NCBI RefSeq assembly: GCF_007004095.1
Contig: NZ_VHJK01000001.1
Span: forward strand, 434,001-498,000
Direction of reading: 5' to 3'
Length of the DNA: 64,000 nucleotides
Origin: Erythrobacter insulae
GTDB lineage: Bacteria; Pseudomonadota; Alphaproteobacteria; Sphingomonadales; Sphingomonadaceae
Below the pieces are notes generated by a model. It worked only from the letters and a program-made list of their open reading frames with translations, made no database searches and was not told the DNA's origin. The translations under genes were made by a program, and so were the position numbers. This document shows positions 26,278-35,388 of the stretch, in pieces; position 1 is the first letter of the stretch, and each line of letters opens with the position of its first letter.

Positions 26278-27765
26278 ATGACTGCAATTCTGGACGGATT
26301 GACCAGCCTGTTCATCTTTATCGTGGGTTTGATCGTCCTTGTTCTCATCGCGATTTTCTTCATCGACCGCTATCAGACCAGCGATACGGTTCGCCGCAAT
26401 TACCCGGTGATTGGCCGGATGCGTTATGTCTTGTCGGAACTTGGTGAATTCTTCCGGCAATATTTCTTTGCGATGGATCGTGAAGAGCTCCCCTTTAACC
26501 GGGCTCAGCGTGATTGGGTCGATGATGCATCCAAAGCCATATCGACCAATGTGGCCTTTGGCTCCACCCGCAATCTTGACGCTGTTGGCACCCCGATTTT
26601 CGTCAATTGCCCTTGGCCTACGCTTGAGCGGGATGCGGTAAAAGCACCGGCAATGAAAATTGGCGAAGGCGCAGCCCGCATTCCTTATGACGCGCCATCG
26701 GTCTTCAACATATCCGGGATGAGCTATGGCGCGCTTTCGACGCCGGCTGTGCGCGCTTTATCGAATGGCGCGGCCAAGGCCGGTTGCTGGATGAATACCG
26801 GCGAAGGGGGCCTTGCTCCCTATCATCTCGAAGGGGGCTGCGACATCGTGTTCCAGATCGGTACCGCCAAATATGGCGTGCGCGACAATGAAGGCAATCT
26901 GTCGGACGAAAAGCTGCGCGAAGTGGCATCGCACGATCAGGTCCGGATGTTCGAATTAAAGCTTTCTCAGGGAGCGAAGCCGGGCAAAGGGGGTATCTTG
27001 CCCGCCGCAAAAGTGAATGCCGAAATCGCCGAAATTCGCGGCATCCCGGAAGGCGAAGCGTCGATTTCACCCAATCGCCATACGGATATCGGCAATATCG
27101 ACGAATTGCTCGATATGATTGCGCATATCCGCGAGGTGACCGGGAAACCTGTGGGGTTCAAAACTGTCATCGGAGCCTATGGCTGGTTGGAAGACCTTTT
27201 TGCCGAAATCAACAAACGCGGGGCGAAGAGCGCGCCAGATTTCATCACCGTCGATAGCGGTGACGGCGGAACGGGCGCGGCTCCGATGCCGCTCATCGAT
27301 AATGTTGGCCTGACCTTGAGAGAGGCGTTACCGATGCTGGTCGATTTGCGCGACGCAGCAGGCCTTACCGATCGCATCCGCATTGTCGCCAGCGGCAAAC
27401 TGGTGACACCCAGCGAAGTGGCATGGGCTCTTTGCGCGGGTGCGGATTTCACGATATCGGCCCGCGGTTTCATGTTTGCGCTTGGCTGTATTCAAGCGAT
27501 GAAATGCAACAAAAACACCTGCCCGACCGGTATCACCACCCACGATCCCAGCCTGCAACGCGGACTAGATCCGGCGAATAAAGCGGTGCGGGTTGCCAAT
27601 TTTGTAAAGCAGATGCGCAAGGAGGTGGGCGTTATCGCCCATTCGGTGGGCGTGACCAATCCGCGCGGCATGAAACGGCATCATGTGCGGTTGGTGTGCG
27701 CCGATGGAAGGTCCCGCCCGCTAGATGAACTGTATCCGAGTGTCGGCACATCAAAAGCGGCATGA
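26278..27765 (+). CDS. FMN-binding glutamate-synthase-family protein
   Basis: 495-residue protein with a transmembrane helix at residues about 11-33 and the glutamate synthase central/FMN domain: ADGRSRPL end, FNISGMSYGALST, GEGGLAPYHL, DFITVDSGDGGTGAAPMPLID and CNKNTCPTGITTH, whose cysteines fit the 3Fe-4S binding loop. It lacks the glutamine amidotransferase domain, so it is a stand-alone oxidoreductase like archaeal-type GltB or related proteins whose reaction is unproved. ATG at 26278 has GAGGGA upstream. Confidence 0.85.
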   Translation: MTAILDGLTSLFIFIVGLIVLVLIAIFFIDRYQTSDTVRRNYPVIGRMRYVLSELGEFFRQYFFAMDREELPFNRAQRDWVDDASKAISTNVAFGSTRNLDAVGTPIFVNCPWPTLERDAVKAPAMKIGEGAARIPYDAPSVFNISGMSYGALSTPAVRALSNGAAKAGCWMNTGEGGLAPYHLEGGCDIVFQIGTAKYGVRDNEGNLSDEKLREVASHDQVRMFELKLSQGAKPGKGGILPAAKVNAEIAEIRGIPEGEASISPNRHTDIGNIDELLDMIAHIREVTGKPVGFKTVIGAYGWLEDLFAEINKRGAKSAPDFITVDSGDGGTGAAPMPLIDNVGLTLREALPMLVDLRDAAGLTDRIRIVASGKLVTPSEVAWALCAGADFTISARGFMFALGCIQAMKCNKNTCPTGITTHDPSLQRGLDPANKAVRVANFVKQMRKEVGVIAHSVGVTNPRGMKRHHVRLVCADGRSRPLDELYPSVGTSKAA

Positions 27766-27771
27766 ACCGGC

Positions 27772-28560
27772 CTAAACACCCAGCCAATGGCGGCGGTTAC
27801 TCGGCGTAGACAAGCCGATAAAGGCAGCCAGTGCAACCATGATGCCGGAGCCGATACAGGCCCATGCAATCGCCGGATCTTCCTGTCCGCCGCGAAAATA
27901 AATCGCCGTCAGCGCCCAGCAAAATACCAGCGCATACCACGGGTTGCCCCGGCTTCGCACAGTGGCAAGCGCGGCAATTATGCCGCCAATCGCGACCATG
28001 ATCGCCGTGACGAGCGGATAGGGTCCGTCCGCAAGAACACCCGAATACACAAGCGTCGCAGAAACATTGACGATACTGGCCGCGGTAAGCCAGGCGGCAA
28101 GCCCGCTAAAAACCAGAGCGACAATCCAGCGCTCTTTATGCGTAAAATAGGATTGCTCTCCCAACGCGCGCAGAACCACCAGCAAACCAATCAGCGACGT
28201 GAAGATGATAACGGCGGATATCACCGTGAGATTATTGAATTGCGTATACATCGCCCACACACCTTGCGCAGCCAATGCAATCGCCGCAGGCCAGCCAATT
28301 GTACCGAGCAACGCATTGCGGCGCTGGCCGGGCAGCGCCTGCCAGATCGCAAACACCAATGAGCCCAGGAACAGTGGCCCCCAAATGGAAAAGGCCCATC
28401 CAGATGGCGTGATCAGCGTCCTGACAGAATCCGAACGCGCACCGATTTGTTCTCCCATTCCAAAAGCGGGAAGAAAGGTTGATCCAATCTGGCAGACGAC
28501 CGCAAGAACAATAGCGATCCTCTGAAAGACGCTGCGCTCACGAAATAGGGTGTTTTCCAT
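27772..28560 (-). CDS. TspO/MBR-related tryptophan-rich membrane protein
   Basis: 262 residues, about seven predicted helices, with the TspO-like block ITPSGWAFSIWGPLFLGSLVFA and repeated Trp/Pro in helices. It is longer than bacterial TspO (about 160) and resembles the larger TspO/MBR-related family found in marine alphaproteobacteria. Function is unclear; TspO proteins bind tetrapyrroles and lipids. It is 6 bases from the convergent gltB-like gene and 84 bases after rnpB on the same strand. Confidence 0.7.
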   Translation of the reverse strand: MENTLFRERSVFQRIAIVLAVVCQIGSTFLPAFGMGEQIGARSDSVRTLITPSGWAFSIWGPLFLGSLVFAIWQALPGQRRNALLGTIGWPAAIALAAQGVWAMYTQFNNLTVISAVIIFTSLIGLLVVLRALGEQSYFTHKERWIVALVFSGLAAWLTAASIVNVSATLVYSGVLADGPYPLVTAIMVAIGGIIAALATVRSRGNPWYALVFCWALTAIYFRGGQEDPAIAWACIGSGIMVALAAFIGLSTPSNRRHWLGV

Positions 28561-28606
28561 AATGTTCTAACGGCTCTTTGATTGCCACGTTCCGGGGCTC
28601 GCTCAA

Positions 28607-28637
28607 TTGGCCTCACCCTGGCAAAGGTGTAGGCCAA
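28607..28637 (-). other. Stem-loop after RNase P RNA
   Basis: Inverted repeat TTGGCCT-CACC / GGTG-T-AGGCCAA just past the 3' end of rnpB. It may help form the 3' end, but there is no U-tract on the minus strand, so a normal intrinsic terminator is not supported. Confidence 0.35.
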
Positions 28638-28644
28638 CGATAGT

Positions 28645-29062
28645 GTCAGGGGGCTTCATAAGCCGGGTTCTGTCTCCGCCCGCGGTATCTGCCAGGCAGA
28701 CCTGCCGTGCGGCGGCAACCATTCATCTAGGCTGTCCATTGCTGAACAGCTCAAGCAGCCAACCCGGATCTCTCGGCGCGAAGCGCTCCTGCCGTAACGG
28801 CGCGAGATCCCTATTTGGCCTTGCTCCAGGTGGGGTTTACCATGCGGACGATGTTACCAGCGCCCCGGTGCGCCTTTACCGCACCCTTTCACCCTTGCCT
28901 GTGCCCTTTAGGGGCCATCGGCGGTATACTCTCTGTGGCACTTTCCCTAAATGCCCGCCTAAAAGGCGAACACTCGGCGGGCATTACCCGCCACCTTTGC
29001 TTCGTGGAGCCCGGACTTTCCTCGCGATCTTTCGACCCCGCAGCTGCCTCGGCCCCCTGACA
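28645..29062 (-). ncRNA. rnpB: RNase P RNA (class A)
   Basis: Catalytic RNA that matures the 5' end of tRNAs. On the minus strand the 5' conserved region reads GAGGAAAGTCCGGGCTCCA and the 3' conserved region ACAGAACCCGGCTTAT. The termini TGTCAGGGGG and CCCCCTGACA pair as helix P1. About 418 bases, correct for alphaproteobacterial class A RNA, with the GGTGAAAGGGTGCGGTAA-type CR-II/III region between. Exact ends are estimated from P1. Confidence 0.97.
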
Positions 29063-29095
29063 ATGACACTTATACCGAAAGGGCCAGCTTTAGGA
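29062..29095 (-). promoter_or_regulatory. rnpB: Candidate rnpB promoter
   Basis: Just upstream of the RNA start the minus strand has TATAAG about 7 bases before the first G. A weak -35 candidate TTTCCT lies 17 bases further up, inside the aqpZ terminator hairpin. Only the -10 is convincing. Confidence 0.35.
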
Positions 29096-29106
29096 AAGCC
29101 GGCCCT
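29078..29106 (-). terminator. Terminator-like hairpin after the aquaporin gene
   Basis: AAGGGCC-A-GCTTT / AAAGC-C-GGCCCTT (7- and 5-bp arms around a single mismatch) at 29078-29106, 27 bases after the aquaporin stop on the minus strand, followed by TTTCGG. It lies directly upstream of rnpB. Confidence 0.5.
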
Positions 29107-29132
29107 TGAAGGATGATAGGTTTAGGCAATCA

Positions 29133-29846
29133 TTATTCTTGACCGCCAATATTCTCGATCGGCTCATCCGGCGAAATCAGCTTCCAGATCAGCGCGCCGA
29201 CTGCGGCTCCAATAAGAGGCGCAGCCCAGAACAGCCATAGCTGCGAGACCGCTGCTGTATCTGCATAAAAGGCCACGCTTGTGGACCGCGCTGGATTTAC
29301 CGATGTATTGGTCACCGGGATCGAGATCAGATGGATCAGCGTCAGAGCAAGACCGATCGCAATCGGCGCAAAGCCCGCAGGAGCTTTCGCGGAAGTCGAC
29401 CCGAGGATCACGATCAAGAACCCTGCGGTCAGTACAATTTCGATCACTAGCGCCGAGGTCATCGAAAAGCCGCCGGGCGATAATTCGCCATACCCATTCG
29501 ACGCAAAGCCGCCCGCCTGAAAATCCGAAACACCGCTTGCAACAAGATACAGCATACCCGCTGCAGTGAATGAGCCGAGAAGCTGTGCGACCCAATATGG
29601 GATCAACTCACCCCAGCTGAAACGATTGCCAAGCGCGAGCCCAAGCGAAACAGCGGGGTTGAAATGCCCGCCTGAAATACCGCCGACCGCATAAGCCATA
29701 GTCAGAACAGTCAGTCCGAATGCAAGCGATACGCCGACAAAGCCAATCCCGAGTTCAGGAAAAGCCGCTGCCAGCACCGCCGATCCGCAGCCTCCGAACA
29801 CCAACCAGAATGTACCGATAAATTCGGCTCCAAGCTTCCGCATCAT
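29133..29846 (-). CDS. aqpZ: Aquaporin Z-type water channel
   Basis: 237-residue MIP-family channel with six helices and both NPA boxes: [15 protein letters not shown] and [14 protein letters not shown]. The aromatic/Arg selectivity residue Arg follows the second NPA as in water-selective channels. The ATG at 29846 sits 7 bases after GGAGGG, which decides the start over an ATG at 29861. An extended loop [20 protein letters not shown] is as in AqpZ. Confidence 0.93.
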   Translation of the reverse strand: MMRKLGAEFIGTFWLVFGGCGSAVLAAAFPELGIGFVGVSLAFGLTVLTMAYAVGGISGGHFNPAVSLGLALGNRFSWGELIPYWVAQLLGSFTAAGMLYLVASGVSDFQAGGFASNGYGELSPGGFSMTSALVIEIVLTAGFLIVILGSTSAKAPAGFAPIAIGLALTLIHLISIPVTNTSVNPARSTSVAFYADTAAVSQLWLFWAAPLIGAAVGALIWKLISPDEPIENIGGQE

Positions 29847-29937
29847 TTCAGATCCCTCCATATTTCAAAACCGCGTTATGCAGTCATAAAAGCACAAATG
29901 GCCGAAATCTGCTGTAAGGGTTTGTAAACTGGCGGCT

Positions 29938-30657
29938 CTAACGCGTGTCGCCTCGGTCACGCTCCAACAGCAAATGCCACAGGATCGCGCCCAGTTGCGC
30001 GTCGTACCGGCCTTCGATCCGGTTGGGCCGCCAACGCCGCTCAAACGCTTCGATGGTTTTGCGCCCTTCGGTTATGTCGTAACCGTATCGCTCCAATGCG
30101 AGGATAAAGGCGCCTTCATTATGGAAGGGATCAACCTGATCCAGTTTTTCCGGACGCGGCAGGCACAGGCCATATTCCGCGAGACGATCCCAAGGGAACA
30201 GCTCGCCCGGGTCCACTTTGCGAAGCGGGGCAACATCGGAATGGCCCACCACATTGGCGCGCGGAATATCATATTGCTTCAGAATTCTCGCAGCCAGAGG
30301 CACCAGAGCTTCGATTTGCACGTCTGTAAATTCGCGGTAGCCACCGGCATGTCCCGGATGATCCAGTTCGATCCCGATACTGGCGGAATTTACATCTTTC
30401 GTGCCGCGCCAAAACGAAGCGCCGGCATGCCAGGCCCGCTTTTCTTCCGGCACAAGCTGGGTGACCACACCCTCTTCACTGATCAGGTAATGCGCCGAAA
30501 CCTTGGCCTCGGGATCGGTTAACCGTTCCAGCGCGGTCTCCACCGGTTTCATTTCGGTATAATGCAGCACCAGCATGCTGATCGGAGACGTGCGCTCGTC
30601 AAAATTGGGTGATGCTTTCACCGCATGGACTAGCTCATTTGTCTCCATCGCGCTCAC
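29938..30657 (-). CDS. N-acetylmuramoyl-L-alanine amidase (AmpD-like)
   Basis: 239-residue amidase_2 enzyme that cuts the bond between MurNAc and the stem peptide. Zinc ligands: His in LVLHYTEM, His in VVGHSDVAP and Asp in RKVDPGELFPW. RAWHAGASFW and SIGIELDHPG are conserved. No signal peptide is visible, so it is probably cytosolic, acting in muropeptide recycling, like AmpD. The GTG at 30657 overlaps the chpT stop (GTGA); ATG at 30648 is an alternative. Confidence 0.88.
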   Translation of the reverse strand: MSAMETNELVHAVKASPNFDERTSPISMLVLHYTEMKPVETALERLTDPEAKVSAHYLISEEGVVTQLVPEEKRAWHAGASFWRGTKDVNSASIGIELDHPGHAGGYREFTDVQIEALVPLAARILKQYDIPRANVVGHSDVAPLRKVDPGELFPWDRLAEYGLCLPRPEKLDQVDPFHNEGAFILALERYGYDITEGRKTIEAFERRWRPNRIEGRYDAQLGAILWHLLLERDRGDTR

Positions 30658-31307
30658 CCGATCATGCCTTCTGGTTCCGGCAACACAGCGCCAAGCACCA
30701 GCGCATCATCAGTGACCGCATATTGCAAGCCGCCGCCAATTTCCTCCGCCAGCAATGCGATCATATGCGCTGCAGCGGTGCGGCTGGTGATTTCAACCGC
30801 GGCAATATCGCCCTGCAATGCGTGGCCGATTGTCTCGTCAAAGGCGATTTTTGGTCCCGTTGCGCGGGCCACAATCTCGATATTGCCATCGCGTTTTTCC
30901 GCGCCAATATCCAGCGTGCCGCCGCGCACCAGCGCGTCCAGCGCGATTTGCGACAGGTTCAGCATCACTTTAACCGCAGGTTTGGGGAGGCTATTTTCCG
31001 AAATGGCCCATTGGATCTCAACCCGTTTGGCATCACTGGCCAGCGCGTTGATCACGTCGCGCGCTTCTTCGACAGGAACATTCTCTCCAAAACCGCCCGC
31101 CGCGCCGAAAGCCAGCCGGAAAAATTTGAGTTTATCCGTACTGGTCTTGGCGCTTTGTTCGAGCAATTCGACGCATCGCGCCCGCATTTCGGGATCTTGC
31201 TCATCAGCGAGCAGCTCAAGCCCGTTGGCCAGCGCCCCGACAGGAGAGAGCAGATCGTGGCACAGGCGCGAACAGAGCAGCGCAGCAAGGTCGGTTTGCG
31301 AAGTCAT
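30654..31307 (-). CDS. chpT: Histidine phosphotransferase ChpT
   Basis: ChpT passes phosphate from the hybrid kinase CckA to the master regulator CtrA (and CpdR) in alphaproteobacteria. The 217-residue protein has the phospho-accepting His in LLCSRLCHDLLSPVGALANG (His17) within a two-helix dimerisation domain, then a degenerate Bergerat-like domain without the full ATP-binding boxes, as expected for this family. It overlaps the amidase gene by GTGA. I see no CckA or CtrA gene in the window. Confidence 0.9.
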   Translation of the reverse strand: MTSQTDLAALLCSRLCHDLLSPVGALANGLELLADEQDPEMRARCVELLEQSAKTSTDKLKFFRLAFGAAGGFGENVPVEEARDVINALASDAKRVEIQWAISENSLPKPAVKVMLNLSQIALDALVRGGTLDIGAEKRDGNIEIVARATGPKIAFDETIGHALQGDIAAVEITSRTAAAHMIALLAEEIGGGLQYAVTDDALVLGAVLPEPEGMIG

Positions 31308-31503
31308 TGCGCGTTCCCATCGTCAATCAAAGTGGTCGAAGGTGACACAGAACCGTGTTCCTGCATTCCAACCGATGAATAGTATACCATTGTCATTGCT
31401 GTATTTAATCCCATTCTACCGGCGTAAAGTGTGACTTTCGCCTTGTCCGATACGACTAGAGCAAAAATTGCTCCCCGGCGCACCCCTCATTTGCCAAATT
31501 TTC

Positions 31504-31899
31504 CTAGTCGGTTCCCATAGCGTAGGAAAGCGTGTCAAAGTTGTCTTTATTATCTCGCCAGAACGCGATGGTGCCGCCGGCAAATATGGCCCATACTTTG
31601 CCGTCATGCGCAGCCATGGCGCGGTCGGTCGCGGACGGGCTGGGATCGCCGCTGGGATGGGAATGGAAGTATCCGATCACCTGCAAACCGCCGCTGCGTT
31701 CGGCTTTAAATGCGCGGATCAAGGCGTGCGGATCGATCTCAAAATGCGTGCGCGGGTCGGGATGAACATTGCGCGTCTCTAACAGTGCAGAGATGCAATT
31801 GCCCTGCCCCAGCAAAATGGCGCAGGCTTCCTCGGGCTGCGCGGCGATTGCGGCGCGCTCCATCCTCTCGATTACTGCTCTTGAGACTTCCAATGACAT
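31504..31899 (-). CDS. JAMM/MPN metallopeptidase (M67 family)
   Basis: 131-residue zinc peptidase with the complete JAMM motif HSHPSGDPSPSATD (HxH, Pro-rich gap, S..D) and an upstream Glu in QPEEACAILLG that serves as the general base. Bacterial members cleave isopeptide-like bonds, for example on ThiS/MoaD-type ubiquitin-like proteins. No sulfur-carrier gene is near. Its ATG and the ATG of the divergent rluD-like gene lie within 7 bases. Confidence 0.9.
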   Translation of the reverse strand: MSLEVSRAVIERMERAAIAAQPEEACAILLGQGNCISALLETRNVHPDPRTHFEIDPHALIRAFKAERSGGLQVIGYFHSHPSGDPSPSATDRAMAAHDGKVWAIFAGGTIAFWRDNKDNFDTLSYAMGTD

Positions 31900-32870
31900 C
31901 GCCCATTGCCATAACCATGTCCGCTGAAGAAATCATCTCCGGCACTGTGCGCATTGCCGCGCGGCTCGACAAAGCGCTGGCCGAGGCCACGCAATTGTCG
32001 CGCGCCCGCGTTCAGGCGCTCATCGCCGAGGGTCAGGTTGAGATTGGCGGCCATGTCGCCTCGTCTCCATCCGCAAAAGTCGATGAGGGCACAGTTTTTC
32101 GGATTGCTGTTCCCCCGGCGATTGAAGCAACGGCAAAACCGCAAGACATACCGCTCGATGTTGTGTTTGAGGATGAGCATCTGATTGTCGTCAACAAGCC
32201 CGCCGGAATGGTCGTGCATCCTGCTGCGGGTAATCCCGATGGCACATTGGTCAATGCGCTGCTGCACCATTGCCGGGGGCAGCTGAGCGGCATCGGCGGG
32301 GTGGCCCGGCCCGGTATCGTCCACCGGATTGATAAAGACACATCCGGCCTGCTTGTGGTTGCAAAATCAGATGCCGCGCATGAAGGGCTTGCCGCGCAAT
32401 TTGCGGATCATTCGATTCACCGGCGCTATCTGGCGGTATGCAGCGGACACCCCAAGCCGGTGGAAGGCACAATCGACGAGCGAATCGGCAGATCCGAAGC
32501 CAATCGAAAGAAAATGGCTGTGCTCGACAAGAAATCCTCACGCGGGAAGCATGCAGTTACCCATTATAAGGTTTTGCAAGCGATGGAGGAAAGCGCGGTG
32601 ATCGAATGCCGCCTTGAAACCGGCCGCACCCATCAGGTGCGCGTTCACTGCGCATCAATCGGCCATGCTTTAATAGGAGATCAGACCTACGGGAAAACAC
32701 CCAAGCGATTGAAAACGCTGATTTCAAAGATAGGTTTTGCACGGCAAGCCCTGCACGCGGCCGAATTGGGATTTTTGCATCCTATTTCGCGCCAGACCGT
32801 ATCTCTTTCAGTACCGGTTCCCGCCGATATGGCGGAACTAATCGACCAACTTGGGCGTTTTAATCGATGA
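31893..32870 (+). CDS. rluD: RluD-family 23S rRNA pseudouridine synthase
   Basis: 325-residue synthase with S4 domain (ARLDKALAEATQLSRARVQALIAEGQV, about 20-50) and the signature GIVHRIDKDTSGLLVVAKSD with catalytic Asp in RIDKD. GRTHQVRVHCASIGHALIGD is the second conserved block. E. coli RluD modifies helix 69 of 23S rRNA. ATG 31893 has a GAGAC stretch upstream; ATG 31917 is an alternative that would remove the overlap with the M67 gene. Confidence 0.88.
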   Translation: MTSPIAITMSAEEIISGTVRIAARLDKALAEATQLSRARVQALIAEGQVEIGGHVASSPSAKVDEGTVFRIAVPPAIEATAKPQDIPLDVVFEDEHLIVVNKPAGMVVHPAAGNPDGTLVNALLHHCRGQLSGIGGVARPGIVHRIDKDTSGLLVVAKSDAAHEGLAAQFADHSIHRRYLAVCSGHPKPVEGTIDERIGRSEANRKKMAVLDKKSSRGKHAVTHYKVLQAMEESAVIECRLETGRTHQVRVHCASIGHALIGDQTYGKTPKRLKTLISKIGFARQALHAAELGFLHPISRQTVSLSVPVPADMAELIDQLGRFNR

Positions 32871-32983
32871 AATGCGCAACAAAACGCGCAGTTTATGTGT
32901 ATATGTAACCGTGTGGCCCGAAATGACGGATGCCCATCAGGGGTCCGTCGGTAGAGGTCGACATAAGAAAGGTTAGGATTAAA

Positions 32984-33886
32984 GTGAGTAAAGCAAAGAC
33001 CACAGTCCCGGCACTGGGCGGAGAGAAAGGCCTCAACCGGTATCTGTCGGAAATCAAAAAATATCCGGTGCTGACGGCTGAGAATGAATACATGCTCGCC
33101 AAGCGCTATTCCGAACACGAAGACCCCGATGCCGCGGCACAGCTCGTATCGAGCCACCTGCGTCTCGTCGCGAAAATCGCGATGGGTTATCGCGGCTATG
33201 GGCTGCCCGTGTCTGACCTTATTTCCGAAGGGAATGTGGGCCTGATGCAGGGCGTCAAGAAATTTGAGCCCGATCGCGGTTTCCGCCTCGCGACATACGC
33301 GATGTGGTGGATCAAGGCCTCTATCCAAGAATACATCCTGCGCAGCTGGTCGCTCGTGAAAATGGGTACGACTGCCGCTCAGAAAAAACTGTTCTTCAAC
33401 CTTCGCCGGATGAAAAAACAGCTCGAAGCCTACGAAGACACCGATCTGACACCGGATGATGTGACGAAAATCGCCACTGATCTCGGCGTACCGGAACAGG
33501 AAGTCGTCAATATGAACCGGCGCATGATGATGGGCGGCGATGGCTCGCTCAACACGCCCATGCGCAACGGTGAAGAGGGTTCGGGCGAATGGCAGGATTG
33601 GCTGACCGATGATGGCCCCCTGCAAGATGAGCTGGTCGCTGACGCACAGGAAACAGAAGTGCGGCACGATATGCTGGTCGAAGCGATGGGTTCGCTGAAC
33701 GACCGCGAAAAACACATCCTGACAGAGCGTCGCTTGACGGAAAAACCGCAGACCCTCGAAGAGCTGTCACAGGTTTACGATGTATCGCGCGAGCGTATTC
33801 GTCAGATCGAAGTGCGGGCCTTTGAAAAACTGCAAAAAGCAATGCAGCGGATCGCCGGTGAACGGTTGTTGCCGGGAGTGGCGTAA
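32984..33886 (+). CDS. rpoH: Heat-shock RNA polymerase sigma factor RpoH
   Basis: Sigma-32 that directs transcription of chaperone and protease genes. 300 residues from a GTG at 32984 (preceded by AAGGTTAGGATTAAA). Region 2 shows LVSSHLRLVAKIAMGYRGYGLPVSDLISEGNVGLMQGV and TYAMWWIKASIQEYILRSW; the RpoH box AAQKKLFFNLRRMKKQ is present; region 4 is LDREKHILTERRL-type with VSRERIRQIEVRAFEKLQKAM. An in-frame ATG at 32930 would add a non-family extension. Closed by a strong terminator. Confidence 0.95.
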   Translation: MSKAKTTVPALGGEKGLNRYLSEIKKYPVLTAENEYMLAKRYSEHEDPDAAAQLVSSHLRLVAKIAMGYRGYGLPVSDLISEGNVGLMQGVKKFEPDRGFRLATYAMWWIKASIQEYILRSWSLVKMGTTAAQKKLFFNLRRMKKQLEAYEDTDLTPDDVTKIATDLGVPEQEVVNMNRRMMMGGDGSLNTPMRNGEEGSGEWQDWLTDDGPLQDELVADAQETEVRHDMLVEAMGSLNDREKHILTERRLTEKPQTLEELSQVYDVSRERIRQIEVRAFEKLQKAMQRIAGERLLPGVA

Positions 33887-33911
33887 GCTTTAACTGACCT
33901 GAAAACAGAAA

Positions 33912-33946
33912 ACCGCCGCGAGCCAGCAGGTTCGCGGCGGTTTTTG
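33912..33946 (+). terminator. Rho-independent terminator of rpoH
   Basis: 10-bp stem ACCGCCGCGA / TCGCGGCGGT (33912-33921 with 33932-33941), loop GCCAGCAGGT, then TTTTTG. Close to the end of rpoH. Confidence 0.9.
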
Positions 33947-33954
33947 TTTGGTCG

Positions 33955-35292
33955 TCACTTAACCGGCGCGAGGTCCATCACCGCTGCGATCATCGCGCGC
34001 GTGCCCAGCGTTACGCTTTCACGCGGGGCAATTTTGAATAGGGGCGAATGGTGCGATGGCACGCGCGGACCGCCATTCTCAGCCGCCTCGAATGCCTCGG
34101 CAGGGGTTCCGCCGACGCGAAAATAATAGCCGGGCACGCCGTATTCATCGGCGACGAAATAGGCGAAATCTTCTGCACCCATGCCGCCTTGGCTGAATGG
34201 TATGAAAACTTCCGCACCCAGATCCCGCTGAATCACCGAATTAAGCCGCCGCGCGAGCTCTGGATCGTTGTTGGTCACCGGCGTGCCCTCGCTTACTTTC
34301 ACCGTCACAGGCAGATCATCAGGCAGGCCGTGGGTTTTTCCCATATTAACGGCGATACGCTCGATCGCGGCGAGCAATTGCGCGCGTGTCCGCTCATCAT
34401 TGGCGCGCACCGTCAATTGCAGATCGGCGCGGTCGGATATGATGTTGTGCTTGGTGCCAGAGTGGATCGAGCCGACCGTGATGACAGCCGGAGAAAGCGG
34501 GCCGATTTCGCGGCTTACGATGCTCTGCAAAGCGGTGACGATCTGCGACGCGATATAGACTGGATCGCGGCCCGTATGCGGGCTTGCACCGTGCGCTCCG
34601 ATCCCCGGCACCATGATATCGACCGAATCCGCGCTGGAATACTGGATGCCTTCCGATGCGGTAATCGTGCCCGTCTCCATGTTCGAGCCGACATGAAGTG
34701 CCAGCGCGTAATCCGGTTTGCCGAAACGGTCATACAGGCCATCTTCGAGCATCGCCTTGGCCCCGCCCACGCGCTCCTCGGCGGGCTGGACCACAAACAT
34801 GATCGTGCCGCTCCACTGGTCCTTCATCGCCATCAGCCGCCGCGCAGTGCCCACCATCGAAGTGATATGCACATCATGGCCGCAGGCATGCATGACCGGA
34901 TATTCTTTTCCGTCTTGCCCCACTTGCATCGCAGTGGATGCGTAATCGAGGCCGGACTTTTCGGGCACCGGAAGACCATCCATATCCGCTCGCAGCAGGA
35001 TCAGCGGCCCATCCCCGTTGCGCATCATGCCGACAACACCCGTGCCGCCGACGCCCTCTGTTACATCCATACCCACCGCGCGCAGTTCTTTGGCCATACG
35101 CTTGGCTGTTTTTGTTTCGAGAAAGGACAGCTCGGGGTTCTTGTGAAAATGCACGAACAAAGGTGCAAGGTAGCTGTCATAATCGGCCTCTACCGAGGCG
35201 GCTATTTCACGGTCATTGGCAATTGCCGGCATTGAAAATGTCGCACCTGCCAAGGCAATGGCAGCGGCGGCGGTCTTGTAATAAGTGTACAT
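33955..35292 (-). CDS. Exported M20-family amidohydrolase
   Basis: 445 residues with a signal peptide (about 1-24, ending MPAIAND). The M20D/amidohydrolase metal site is recognisable: LLRADMDGLPVPE, HACGHDVHITSMVGTA, VQPAEERVGGA, and the C-terminal HHSPLFKI. Family members hydrolyse N-acyl amino acids or hippurate-like substrates; the periplasmic location suggests use of external acyl amino acids. ATG at 35292 follows AAGGGGAAAA; the longer frame to 35610 lacks a signal and overlaps mtgA. Confidence 0.9.
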   Translation of the reverse strand: MYTYYKTAAAAIALAGATFSMPAIANDREIAASVEADYDSYLAPLFVHFHKNPELSFLETKTAKRMAKELRAVGMDVTEGVGGTGVVGMMRNGDGPLILLRADMDGLPVPEKSGLDYASTAMQVGQDGKEYPVMHACGHDVHITSMVGTARRLMAMKDQWSGTIMFVVQPAEERVGGAKAMLEDGLYDRFGKPDYALALHVGSNMETGTITASEGIQYSSADSVDIMVPGIGAHGASPHTGRDPVYIASQIVTALQSIVSREIGPLSPAVITVGSIHSGTKHNIISDRADLQLTVRANDERTRAQLLAAIERIAVNMGKTHGLPDDLPVTVKVSEGTPVTNNDPELARRLNSVIQRDLGAEVFIPFSQGGMGAEDFAYFVADEYGVPGYYFRVGGTPAEAFEAAENGGPRVPSHHSPLFKIAPRESVTLGTRAMIAAVMDLAPVK

Positions 35293-35388
35293 CTGTTTTC
35301 CCCTTGGACAGCTAAAAAGCACGCGCCACGGCGATCCGCAAGGCAGACGTAATTGCGCAATCGGCCAAGCCCCTCTAAATGCAGCGCG

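Noticed and set aside
31461-31475. Palindrome GAGCAA-AAA-TTGCTC downstream of the JAMM gene
   Set aside because: Only a 6-bp stem with a 3-base loop; too short to call a terminator or operator.
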